Shown piece after piece: positions 1 to 8,191 of a stretch of DNA of 33,430 nt (position 1 is the first letter of the stretch; each line of letters begins with the position of its first letter). Location of the stretch: contig CAYRJA010000024.1 of assembly GCA_964424455.1 (NCBI GenBank), positions 1 through 33,430 of the forward strand. The letters are read 5' to 3'. This DNA is from CAYRJA01 sp964424455. GTDB taxonomy: Bacteria; Bacteroidota; Bacteroidia; Chitinophagales; UBA10324. Both the position numbers and the translations under genes were made by a program. The notes under the pieces are model-generated. The model ran no database searches. It was not told the DNA's origin and saw only the letters and a program-made list of their open reading frames with translations.

Positions 1-96
1 GCCATGCGGCAAATATAATACTTTTAGACTATTTATGAAATAAAATTGGTATAAACAGACAGATTCCTCACTGCGTTCGGAATGACAAATAAAACA

Positions 97-128
97 AAGG
101 GCGGCACCCTCTACAAAAAGCCGCCCTT
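97..128 (-). terminator. Rho-independent terminator of the 1797-residue T9SS protein gene
   Basis: Inverted repeat AAGGGCGGC / GCCGCCCTT (9 perfect GC-rich pairs, 14-nt loop). On the minus strand it is followed by the T-rich stretch TGTTTTATTT. It lies about 50 bp past the stop codon of the leftward gene ending at 177, so it closes that transcript. Stretch 1-96 shows no gene, only a short sequence at 61-88 that resembles a dispersed intergenic repeat. Confidence 0.75.
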
Positions 129-176
129 GTAAATAAAATGAGGTACCTCCAAAACACCTCATCTATATTCTGTTAT

Positions 177-3100
177 CTATCTGCTCACATTCACTTTAGC
201 AGTGTAAATATTGCTGCCCGATGTAACACGAACAAAGTATGTCCCTGCTGCCGTGGTTTCAGGAAGCGTAACGATTTCGTTGCCGTGTCCGTCTTTGATT
301 TCACTGATGTTCGTCAATACCGTCTGTCCTAACACATTCATCACTTCTATCTTCACCTGTACTTCATCATTGCTCATCCGGCTGATGTCTAATGCAAACT
401 GTCCGCCGTTCGGGTTCGGATAAATACTGATTGCTTCACTGTTGTCCGCGGAGATGATTTGTGACGATGGTATTTCAGGTTGTAGCATATCCTGTTCTTC
501 CTCTCTGCATCCTGCTGAAAGTGTAGTGATGTTCTGAATCGTTGAGGAAGGTCCGCCTATTACATAACCATTGCACACATAGTTCGCCTTCACATAGCAC
601 GACATTTCATAGCCCTTGCCTAACCAGTTTACTTTCAGATAAGGACTGACGGGCGATATTGGTGAACTTACCGGATAGGAATTCCATGTTAATGTTCCTG
701 TTCTTTTCATGAAGAACTGATAAGTGCTGACCTGATTCTCCGAACATATTTCTCTATTCCATGAACCGGTGAATCCGCTACAGGTCGGATTACTCAATAC
801 CAGATTACTAATCGGATTGCATAATGGTTTTATTGTGATTCCACCCGGATACATCACCATGTCGCTTCTTGTGCCGGATGTACACCAAGAGGCAACGCCT
901 ACCATAAAGGTCTGTCCCGGCTGTCCGACATGTATTTGGAAGTTGCCTCCTGTTACATTGTATTTGTAACCGTTTGCAATGGTTGGCGTCAGTCGCTGGA
1001 TAAATACAACATAATTGCCTGTCGGGCTGCCACTCATGCTTACTTCTATCTGTCCGGGGCAGATACTCTTCACTTCGTCTATGCTGGGTGTGGATATACA
1101 GGTTGACAATGGTTTTACTATAGTATAAACCAATGTGCTATTCTGACCAAAGTCACCCGGTGAAGGGCAATCTTTATGAACCACATACACTTCATAAGTG
1201 CCGCCACGATACAGCCGGTTGGTAATGGTTACCGTTCCGGTGTTGCTAACGGTGGTTACATCTACATAACTATAGGAACCCTGTATAGTCACTTCACGAT
1301 AATAAACACGGTAACTGCCTGCATCGCCGTTCCAGTCCACTTTCAACTGTTTGTTTGCCGGAGAACTGACTGCTACTCCCGTAGGTACTGCACAGAGTGT
1401 TTTTACATTAGATAAAGTTCCGCTGGCGCTGCACGACAAGCCGGTTTGTGTTACAGTGATATTGTAGCTTTCGTTTGCTGTTAATCCCAATATAGTATAG
1501 GGTGGTGTTACAGCATTGGCATTGCCACTGGGATTGCCGGTGTAGCTGATGTCGTAATTGCCGCCACCTACCGGTGTCCAGTCTAAAGTAATATTTGTAC
1601 TGGTCTTTCCCGTTACACTTACAATAATGGAAGGGCTGCTGATATTCACTATTGCCATGGTACTGGCTACATCCCAACAAGCATTGGATTTTGCCATCAT
1701 ACGGTAATAGGTAGTAGAAACCGGTGCAGCGGTATATGTTGTTTTTGTCGCCCCCGATATATCACTCCACCCGGTTAAGCCGTCCGGAGAAGATTGCCAC
1801 TGGTAAGAATTACCTGCTGCACCAGTAACAGTCAGCACTTTGGATGTGCCACTGCAGATAATGGATTTAGCCGGGTTTATCGTACCCCCAACGGGCACTG
1901 TTGCAACAGGAACTTCAACACTCGCCGTACATCCGTTAGAGCCCATACCTGTTACAGTATAAATTGTAAGCAGGGATATTTGTGCAACCTCTGTTGGTGA
2001 TGATGCAGTACTCGGTGTGAGATATGTACCGGGCGACCATGTGTAACTATCCGCCCCACTTGCGGTTAAAGATGCGGAGGCGCTACCGGTACAAACGGCT
2101 GAAGACGGAGTAACAACTAATGGCGGCAGGGGCTTAACTGTCAGAACAGTTGTTGAAGAATTGGTGCAGCCATTAATATCTGTTCCTATAACTGTATAGG
2201 TTGTAGTGACTGACGGCGATGCTATAGGGGATGAAACAGTATTATCATCGAGATCAGAATCGGGTAACCATGAGTAACTCACTCCTCCGCCACACGAGAG
2301 TGTTGCACTTTCTGATAGACAAATCTGAGCACTAACGGGATTAACCACCGATGCAGTTATCGTTGGATTAGCATTTGCTGTAACAGCGCTTGAAGGAGAA
2401 ATTGCTGTGCAGAAGTTGGAATTGGTTACAACAACCGTATAGTTAGAGTTGGATGTGGCTGTGTAAGTACTATTAGTCGCCCCATTGATATTTCCTCCTG
2501 TATTTTTCCACTGGAATGCTGAAATCGTTCCGCTGCCCGCTGTTGATCCCGACGCATCAAGAATGATTCCGGGACTCACACAACCGGTTGTACCACTGAT
2601 AGTCGCTGCAGGATTGAGATGGGCTGTTACTGAACTTGCTGAAGAAGCAGCAGTACTGCCACATGAATTAGTAATTACAACCGTATAGTTATCTGTAGCG
2701 GTTGCCGTGTATGTGCTTAAAGTAGCTCCACTAATGATACCTGCAGTATTTTTCCATTGATAACCGGAAATAGTAGCGCTGCCTCCCGCTAAAGAACCCG
2801 TTGTTCCCAAAGCCACTCCCGGACTAATACAACCGGTAAGTGTGCCACTGATGACTGAAGTGGGTGCAGTACAACCGCCCGATACTGGGAATTGCACAAT
2901 CACCTGACTGCTGTTGGAGCAGAGCCAGTCATCTGAACACCGGGCTGTAACAGAGAAGGTGGTTGTTTCCGATACATTCAGTGTTATAGAAGTATATGCA
3001 CTATTGTAAACGGGATAATAGGCATTAAACCCTACCCCATCCCAGAACCGGTAACCATCTGACCAGGAATACTCAAAGTTCCCGGTAAATGCGATTCCGC

Positions 3101-5570
3101 CGGTTGAATTGGCTGTAAGTGTTACAGACAAAGGTCCCGCCACATTTAATATACCCGCTACTCCATTTGCTTTGGCAGTTACAGAAGGCGCCTGGTAATC
3201 TGCCGTAAGCCCGACTGCACTGGATATGGTAGGACTTCCTGCACAATTATTCGCTAATGCCACACTATAATTGGCAACATCTGATGCTGAAACATTACTG
3301 ATACTTAAAGTAGCAGTAGTTGAACCTGAAATATTGCCTCCATCTGTAAGATCTATTCCGTTCTTTCTCCATTTATAGGTAGCTGCCCCTCTGGCATAAA
3401 CTGTAAAGGTAGCTGTTTGTCCTATGCATGCCTTTATAGGCAATGGCTGACTTATAATTACAGGAGCTACTGATGCAACTGTAACAGCGCCGCTTGTTGT
3501 ACATGCTGTATTCGACTGATTCCGGGCTACTGCAGTATAGGTCTTCACTGTAACGGGTAAATATCCCGGATAGAGATTTTGCCAACCGGATCCAAATGGA
3601 GAATTTATACTGCTCCATGCGGATTGATATAAAGCCGTATTGCCCGAATTCCATGTAGTATTCCACCATGAATTTCTTGGAGCGCCATCGTTCCATGCAT
3701 AATTAACAGTCCCGATAAAAGTACCGCCGACTGCGCCAGCAGCTAAAGGAATTGTACCTGAACCACAGGAGTAAATCCCTGAAACGCCAGCGGCAGTCGG
3801 AATCAGAGTGGGCGATTCAAACATGGAAGTGTTTGTCCAGGAAACTGCGCTTGAAGCGGGATTTGTACACGAAGAATTTTTCCATCTGGCATTTACTGTA
3901 TAACTCGTTGTTGAAGCGGTAATGGATGCTTTAGGAATTATGATAGACACGTAAACAGAATTCCAAACAGGGGATGCAGAACTGAAGCTACTGCCATTCC
4001 AATAATTTGTTCCATTGTACCAGTTGTATTCCAGATAATCAGACCCAGGCGCTCCTGCACCATTTGGGTTGGCAGATAAAATATTATTCCCTTCAGTCTT
4101 GCATTTATTAGAGGATCCTGCCACACCATTAAATCTTGCTGTAAGTGTTGGTACAATACAATTAGAGGTAGTGGTAACACTGATGTTGTCTATACCAATA
4201 TCTGAAGTTCCTGAATTATCCCTTGTTGCTGTAAACCTGATGATGGTAGTAGCGGAGTTTGCCCCAAAATTTCTGGAAACGCTTTGCCATGTTCCTCCCG
4301 TACTAACTCCAAGGTTAGCCCCTAAACTGGTATAGGTAAGCCCGCCGTCTTCTGATATGGCAAGAGCCAGATTATCAGTACCATCAGCATTGATGTAATC
4401 AAAGCTAAGGTTTTTTGCTTCTGTTCCTGTTGCATCAATGTACAAGTACAATACTCCTGTTTGAGCATTGGTAAATGCACCATTTACATTTGTATGAAAT
4501 CTTGCCGAATGCGATGAGCTGCCTGCTCCTGATGGAGAATATGCTCCGCTTGCCGGTGAGTACCACCCGGCAGTGGCTCCGTTGTCTTCGCGCATCCATG
4601 CAAAATTGCCATTGGGTGTTTGTTGCTTCCAGTGGTTATCAGGAACATTCTGTGCCGATGATTGACCAAGCCAGGCGGATTCAAAATCCTTGGTGTAAGG
4701 CAAACTTGCATAAGAAGGAGAGTAAATTGTGGGAAGCCAATTGTAAACCATTGTGCTGGTGGTGCTAATGGTACCCATCATCTTTGCAGTATTTAATGCG
4801 GCTCTTGTCGGGCTTGCCCATGATGCCCATGCTCCGCTTGAACTTCCTGTTGATAAACAATAATAATCGCTTGCCGAACCGCCTCTTAAACCTACCGATG
4901 GATTAGAACCTAAATTATTTGTTCCATCGTATCTTATTTGAATTGAATAGTCCGCCTCATTAAACCAAACCTGAGTTTTTGAATCTGTAGTTAACTGAAT
5001 AACAAATGATCTGTTAGGGACAGTACCTACAATGCCATATCTTACAATATATGAAGCTGATGGAGTATAATCTGCAGCAGTATTATTATAGAACATGGAG
5101 ATGACACCAACAGCCGTTGGATAGGTTTGTATTCCACTTGCCCCTGTTCCAAGTGGCTGTGAGATATAACCATTGCCTTCAATCGCCGGCACTACCCAAT
5201 CGCCAATGATTATATAACCTGCCATGCACACGGTAAATCCATAATTCCTCAGGTTAAGCGTAAGCGGTACGCCATTGGCATCAGTGGTGTAGAAAGGAAA
5301 ATCAAATGGCATTTTGTTCTGCGGCACATATTGTCTTGCCGTATTATAGGTTAATGTATTCAGTGTAACATCAGCAGCTATTGTAGCGCCCGGGTAGTTC
5401 CCTGTTGTAAGATCTTTAAAGGCGCTTGATAAAACAGAAAAACGATATTGACTTACCTGTGCCCTTCCCTGTACTGTAACAGCAATAAAGAAAACAGTCA
5501 GCAGAAAAAGTGTTACAATTTTTTTTTCTGACCAATAACTACAAAATGGAATTGTAAAAAGTGTTCTCAT
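177..5570 (-). CDS. Giant multidomain T9SS type A secreted protein (Ig/FN3-like, probable adhesin)
   Basis: The 1797-residue exported protein has a signal peptide at about 1-38 (hydrophobic core at 19-32, cut near GRAQ). An N-terminal nidogen-like/beta-sandwich domain (about 41-280, VPNRSFVIQL and VGLRG motifs) is also present in the 546-residue neighbour. A jelly-roll MAM-like domain (about 285-468) follows, then three copies of an aromatic-rich module (about 474-580, 589-699, 795-893) with an Ig domain between copies 2 and 3 (702-790). After these come two tandem ISGT..GC.SPG repeats (about 905-1068), Ig-like WSP..ASP modules (1070-1225), and FN3-like domains (about 1313-1690). The C-terminus (713-1797) holds a type A sorting domain beginning SIYPNPNGGQF and ending in a basic residue. 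This predicts export through Sec, then T9SS, with surface anchoring or release. No catalytic motif was seen, so a role in adhesion is inferred. An FNR-type palindrome lies 48 bp upstream. Confidence 0.93.
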   Translation of the reverse strand: MRTLFTIPFCSYWSEKKIVTLFLLTVFFIAVTVQGRAQVSQYRFSVLSSAFKDLTTGNYPGATIAADVTLNTLTYNTARQYVPQNKMPFDFPFYTTDANGVPLTLNLRNYGFTVCMAGYIIIGDWVVPAIEGNGYISQPLGTGASGIQTYPTAVGVISMFYNNTAADYTPSASYIVRYGIVGTVPNRSFVIQLTTDSKTQVWFNEADYSIQIRYDGTNNLGSNPSVGLRGGSASDYYCLSTGSSSGAWASWASPTRAALNTAKMMGTISTTSTMVYNWLPTIYSPSYASLPYTKDFESAWLGQSSAQNVPDNHWKQQTPNGNFAWMREDNGATAGWYSPASGAYSPSGAGSSSHSARFHTNVNGAFTNAQTGVLYLYIDATGTEAKNLSFDYINADGTDNLALAISEDGGLTYTSLGANLGVSTGGTWQSVSRNFGANSATTIIRFTATRDNSGTSDIGIDNISVTTTSNCIVPTLTARFNGVAGSSNKCKTEGNNILSANPNGAGAPGSDYLEYNWYNGTNYWNGSSFSSASPVWNSVYVSIIIPKASITASTTSYTVNARWKNSSCTNPASSAVSWTNTSMFESPTLIPTAAGVSGIYSCGSGTIPLAAGAVGGTFIGTVNYAWNDGAPRNSWWNTTWNSGNTALYQSAWSSINSPFGSGWQNLYPGYLPVTVKTYTAVARNQSNTACTTSGAVTVASVAPVIISQPLPIKACIGQTATFTVYARGAATYKWRKNGIDLTDGGNISGSTTATLSISNVSASDVANYSVALANNCAGSPTISSAVGLTADYQAPSVTAKANGVAGILNVAGPLSVTLTANSTGGIAFTGNFEYSWSDGYRFWDGVGFNAYYPVYNSAYTSITLNVSETTTFSVTARCSDDWLCSNSSQVIVQFPVSGGCTAPTSVISGTLTGCISPGVALGTTGSLAGGSATISGYQWKNTAGIISGATLSTYTATATDNYTVVITNSCGSTAASSASSVTAHLNPAATISGTTGCVSPGIILDASGSTAGSGTISAFQWKNTGGNINGATNSTYTATSNSNYTVVVTNSNFCTAISPSSAVTANANPTITASVVNPVSAQICLSESATLSCGGGVSYSWLPDSDLDDNTVSSPIASPSVTTTYTVIGTDINGCTNSSTTVLTVKPLPPLVVTPSSAVCTGSASASLTASGADSYTWSPGTYLTPSTASSPTEVAQISLLTIYTVTGMGSNGCTASVEVPVATVPVGGTINPAKSIICSGTSKVLTVTGAAGNSYQWQSSPDGLTGWSDISGATKTTYTAAPVSTTYYRMMAKSNACWDVASTMAIVNISSPSIIVSVTGKTSTNITLDWTPVGGGNYDISYTGNPSGNANAVTPPYTILGLTANESYNITVTQTGLSCSASGTLSNVKTLCAVPTGVAVSSPANKQLKVDWNGDAGSYRVYYREVTIQGSYSYVDVTTVSNTGTVTITNRLYRGGTYEVYVVHKDCPSPGDFGQNSTLVYTIVKPLSTCISTPSIDEVKSICPGQIEVSMSGSPTGNYVVFIQRLTPTIANGYKYNVTGGNFQIHVGQPGQTFMVGVASWCTSGTRSDMVMYPGGITIKPLCNPISNLVLSNPTCSGFTGSWNREICSENQVSTYQFFMKRTGTLTWNSYPVSSPISPVSPYLKVNWLGKGYEMSCYVKANYVCNGYVIGGPSSTIQNITTLSAGCREEEQDMLQPEIPSSQIISADNSEAISIYPNPNGGQFALDISRMSNDEVQVKIEVMNVLGQTVLTNISEIKDGHGNEIVTLPETTAAGTYFVRVTSGSNIYTAKVNVSR

Positions 5571-5617
5571 TTATATTTCTTTTGAAACGAATATCGTTTT
5601 TATCAAACAGGGAAGCA

Positions 5618-5631
5618 TTGATATAAGTCAA
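5618..5631 (-). promoter_or_regulatory. FNR-type palindromic box 1
   Basis: The plus strand reads TTGATATAAGTCAA (minus: TTGACTTATATCAA), an inverted repeat with the TTGAY-N4-RTCAA form of an FNR/Crp-family site. It lies 48 bp upstream of the 1797-residue gene and just past the stop codon of the Crp/Fnr gene. Two nearly identical boxes occur at 8150-8163 and 11623-11636. Regulator assignment is inference. Confidence 0.7.
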
Positions 5632-5647
5632 AAAATTGGATGCAGAT

Positions 5648-6208
5648 TCAGAATTTCCCTCTGATACGGCTTAATGTTTCCTGCGTAATACCTAAATAAG
5701 ATGCAATATATCCAAGCGGAACACGACCCAGCACTTCAGGATATCTTTGTGCTAGCAAATGATAACGTTCATTAGCCGAACTAAACTGAATAGCGTCAAT
5801 CCGTTCTGCGAGTTGTAAAATGGTATTATAAGCAAACAATCTTGCCAATCGCTCCACTTCGGGATATTTATCAAAAAGATTTTCCAAATCCTTGTGAGAT
5901 ACAGACAACAATATGCTGTCCTCAAGCAATTCGATATTGTAGCGACTTGGCCTCTGAGAAAAAAAACTATCTACCGCTGTTATGAGATTATTCTCATTCG
6001 TAAACCAACAGGTTACATCCTTTTCATCTTTAAAATAATACATTCTCGCTAATCCTTTCTGAATAAAATACACCTTGTTGCAAGTCTTTCCTGCCTGATG
6101 AAGAGAATAATTCTTTGAAAGTTCCTCGCGTTGTAAATATTTAAGTATTTCAACCGCTGTTTCGGGTTTTATTTTTAAAGAAGAGTTAATAAATTCAAGT
6201 ATTTCCAT
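5648..6208 (-). CDS. Crp/Fnr family transcriptional regulator
   Basis: The 186-residue cytoplasmic regulator has an N-terminal cNMP-binding beta-roll (about 8-112, with the KVYFIQKGLARMYY strand pair), a dimerisation helix (about 115-145) and a short C-terminal winged HTH (163-186, VPLGYIASYLGITQETLSRI). The length is usual for Bacteroidota members. Recognition-helix residues E177, S180 and R181 match the E-x-x-S-R pattern of FNR, which reads TTGAT half-sites, and not the R-E-x-x-x-R pattern of E. coli CRP. Only two cysteines (C43, C67) are present and there is no N-terminal Cys cluster, so an FNR-type [4Fe-4S] oxygen sensor is unlikely. The ligand is unknown. The gene lies between two secreted-protein genes, and three FNR-type boxes stand before its neighbours, so it probably controls them. 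No such box precedes the gene itself. Confidence 0.92.
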   Translation of the reverse strand: MEILEFINSSLKIKPETAVEILKYLQREELSKNYSLHQAGKTCNKVYFIQKGLARMYYFKDEKDVTCWFTNENNLITAVDSFFSQRPSRYNIELLEDSILLSVSHKDLENLFDKYPEVERLARLFAYNTILQLAERIDAIQFSSANERYHLLAQRYPEVLGRVPLGYIASYLGITQETLSRIRGKF

Positions 6209-6309
6209 ATCGCTGCTTTCTGGTTATTACAAAGAAATGGATTTTATTTCAAAGAGAAGAATAAGAAGTTCTTTCTAAATAAGTGCGGATAAACTGATGA
6301 TCAAAAAAA

Positions 6310-6321
6310 TTATCGCGATAA
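6310..6321. promoter_or_regulatory. 12-bp perfect palindrome upstream of the Crp/Fnr gene
   Basis: TTATCGCGATAA is a perfect palindrome with a CGCG centre in an AT-rich stretch, about 100 bp upstream of the regulator start. It could be an operator for the regulator gene. It differs from the FNR-type boxes. No promoter could be assigned around it. Confidence 0.3.
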
Positions 6322-6370
6322 AGAAATAATTTATCTATGAATCCCTGATTCATCAACTCCAATTCTTCCA

Positions 6371-6408
6371 AATAAAAATAGTTGTTAGGTATATAAACTA
6401 ACTACAAC
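6371..6408 (-). terminator. Probable terminator of the 546-residue T9SS gene
   Basis: On the minus strand a hairpin with 8 of 10 paired positions (arms ending in GTTAG and starting with CTAAC, 9-nt AT loop) is followed by TTTTTATTT. It starts about 35 bp past the stop codon at 6443. The stem is weak (AT-rich, two mismatches), hence moderate confidence. Confidence 0.45.
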
Positions 6409-6442
6409 AATAAATCGCCTTCATTTTTCTATCAGGAGAAAA

Positions 6443-8083
6443 TCAGTTTTTCTTTATTATTTTATTTTCCTGCACAGTTCCATCATCAAAAATGAATTGA
6501 AGTATGTATAATCCGCAGGAAACTTTTTCTACATCCATGTTAAATGGATGCAAATTGCCGGAGAATGATTGAACAATTATTCGTTCACCCAATAGATTAT
6601 AGAGAATAGCAATTCCTTTCTCATCTCTTTTAAGATCTACTGAAATAAAATTATAAGCCGGATTTGGATAAACAGACACTCGATTTTCCACTATAAGTTT
6701 TTCAATACCGGTACAAACATTCACGGTGATATACATATTCTGAGCAGGAGAATCGCCACAGGCATTTTTAGCTGTAACAGAAATATTCCCGCTGGTGACG
6801 GAAGCTGTTGCACTGATACTGTTTGTAGTGGAAGTTCCGGTCCATCCGGAAGGAAGCGTCCATGAATAAGAAGTGGCGCCGGTTACGGGAGCAATAGAAT
6901 AGGTATTAGTACTTCCGGAGCAAATTGAATTAGTTCCGGAAATAGTGCCGGGCACTTCTGGCGTGACATTAACTGTTACTTTTACAGGACTGGTAGTCGC
7001 AGATTGCCCGCTTCCTGAGCAGGAAACTATTGCCTGAAAATAAGTAGTAGTCACAATATTATTTACCACTGCCGGATTACCTGCTACAACATTTGCCCAT
7101 GGACCAGACGCAGATGGACCCGATTGCCACTGATAATCTATACCGGTACCTGTTGAAGCGCCGGTTAAGCTTAGTGTAACAGAACCAATGCTACAAAACT
7201 CAGCGGGTGAAGTGTTTGCTGTACCTGCAGCAGGTGTACCGGAACAGGAACCTGTTCCCGTATTTGTCCATTTATAGATAGTTCCTGATTTTGGATAATC
7301 CACACCGGCAACATAGGGGAAGTTATTCAAATAAGGCATTGCAGCATACGCATCATTAACTGCATCAATAGAATTATCCCAACTGCTTCCTTTTCTCGCA
7401 TTAATATCTGCGCTCGAAGATCCTCTCAATCCAACCTGTGGAAGTGTTGATGAAGAAATCAGATTCGTGAAAGAACCATACACAACTTCAATATTATTGG
7501 ATGTTTCATAAAGCCGAATCTGAAAATTAATTTGTTGTGGCGATGCACTCTGATCAACCTCAGTAAAATCTTTCCATTGAATCACAAAGATTCTGTTAGG
7601 TGAACTACCTAAAGTAGCGTATTCCACAGTTGAAGTATTGGTTCCGGCAAGATCTGCACTGAAAGCAGCTATTACTCCTTTAGAGGAGGGTCCATAAAAC
7701 ATATCATCGTTCCCGGTCAGGGGTGCAGAACCAATGTGGTTAGAACTTCCCAGGCAAATCCATCCATTGGAACAAACTGTTACAAGAACTGTATTGAGAT
7801 TAACAACACCGGCATTTCCATAATAATTAAAGGTAAAAGGAACAGTGCCTACTGTGAGTTTTGCCACATTATCATCTACAGAAGCGCCTGCAAGAGCCGA
7901 AACAGGAGTTCCACTGATGGCAGTATAAGTGCCAGCCGACTGGCTGAAGGTATAACTTGTGTGTACCTGTGCTGTAGTTTGATTAATAATTATAATACAA
8001 ATAGCAGCAGTCGCTAATAATAAACGGTTGAAATTTTTTAAGCGATTAACTAAGATAACATTGATTGGTAGGATTTTTCTCAT
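6443..8083 (-). CDS. T9SS type A secreted protein with nidogen-like and Ig/PKD-like domains
   Basis: The 546-residue exported protein has a signal peptide at about 1-39 (core 20-35, cut after TTAQ). The N-terminal domain (about 43-273) has the motifs CSNGWICLG, SPNRIFVIQW, FQIRLYE and QVGLRG. It is the same kind of domain that opens the 1797-residue protein. An Ig-like domain with a YQWQSGPS strand (about 285-372) and a PKD-like domain (about 376-456, ATSYSWTLPSGWTG) follow. A type A sorting domain (466-546, SVYPNPAYNF to KIIKKN) ends the protein. No enzyme motif is visible, and a surface adhesin or structural role is inferred. The 108-bp gap before the next upstream gene holds an FNR-type box 67 bp from the start codon, which suggests separate, regulated transcription. 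Confidence 0.9.
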   Translation of the reverse strand: MRKILPINVILVNRLKNFNRLLLATAAICIIIINQTTAQVHTSYTFSQSAGTYTAISGTPVSALAGASVDDNVAKLTVGTVPFTFNYYGNAGVVNLNTVLVTVCSNGWICLGSSNHIGSAPLTGNDDMFYGPSSKGVIAAFSADLAGTNTSTVEYATLGSSPNRIFVIQWKDFTEVDQSASPQQINFQIRLYETSNNIEVVYGSFTNLISSSTLPQVGLRGSSSADINARKGSSWDNSIDAVNDAYAAMPYLNNFPYVAGVDYPKSGTIYKWTNTGTGSCSGTPAAGTANTSPAEFCSIGSVTLSLTGASTGTGIDYQWQSGPSASGPWANVVAGNPAVVNNIVTTTYFQAIVSCSGSGQSATTSPVKVTVNVTPEVPGTISGTNSICSGSTNTYSIAPVTGATSYSWTLPSGWTGTSTTNSISATASVTSGNISVTAKNACGDSPAQNMYITVNVCTGIEKLIVENRVSVYPNPAYNFISVDLKRDEKGIAILYNLLGERIIVQSFSGNLHPFNMDVEKVSCGLYILQFIFDDGTVQENKIIKKN

Positions 8084-8149
8084 TTTATTTTTGTTGTTGA
8101 GTGATTAAGAATTGTTCCGCTATTATCCGTACAAATATCAATAGCCCTT

Positions 8150-8163
8150 TTGACTTAAATCAA
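8150..8163 (-). promoter_or_regulatory. FNR-type palindromic box 2
   Basis: The plus strand reads TTGACTTAAATCAA (minus: TTGATTTAAGTCAA), with the same TTGAY-N4-RTCAA architecture as boxes 1 and 3. It lies 67 bp upstream of the 546-residue gene and 28 bp past the stop codon of the 1121-residue gene. A near-consensus -7 element (GATATTTG) lies about 10 nt downstream on the minus strand, but I would not call that a promoter on its own. Confidence 0.68.
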
Positions 8164-8191
8164 AAAAACATGAATTGCAAGGTAACAGATT

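Noticed and set aside
1408..1680. Open frames of 60-125 residues on the opposite strand or in other frames of the large genes, for example 1408-1680, 4069-4335 and 32215-32592
   Set aside because: They lie wholly within well-supported genes, have no recognisable domain or signal, and show compositions expected from shadow translation of repeats.
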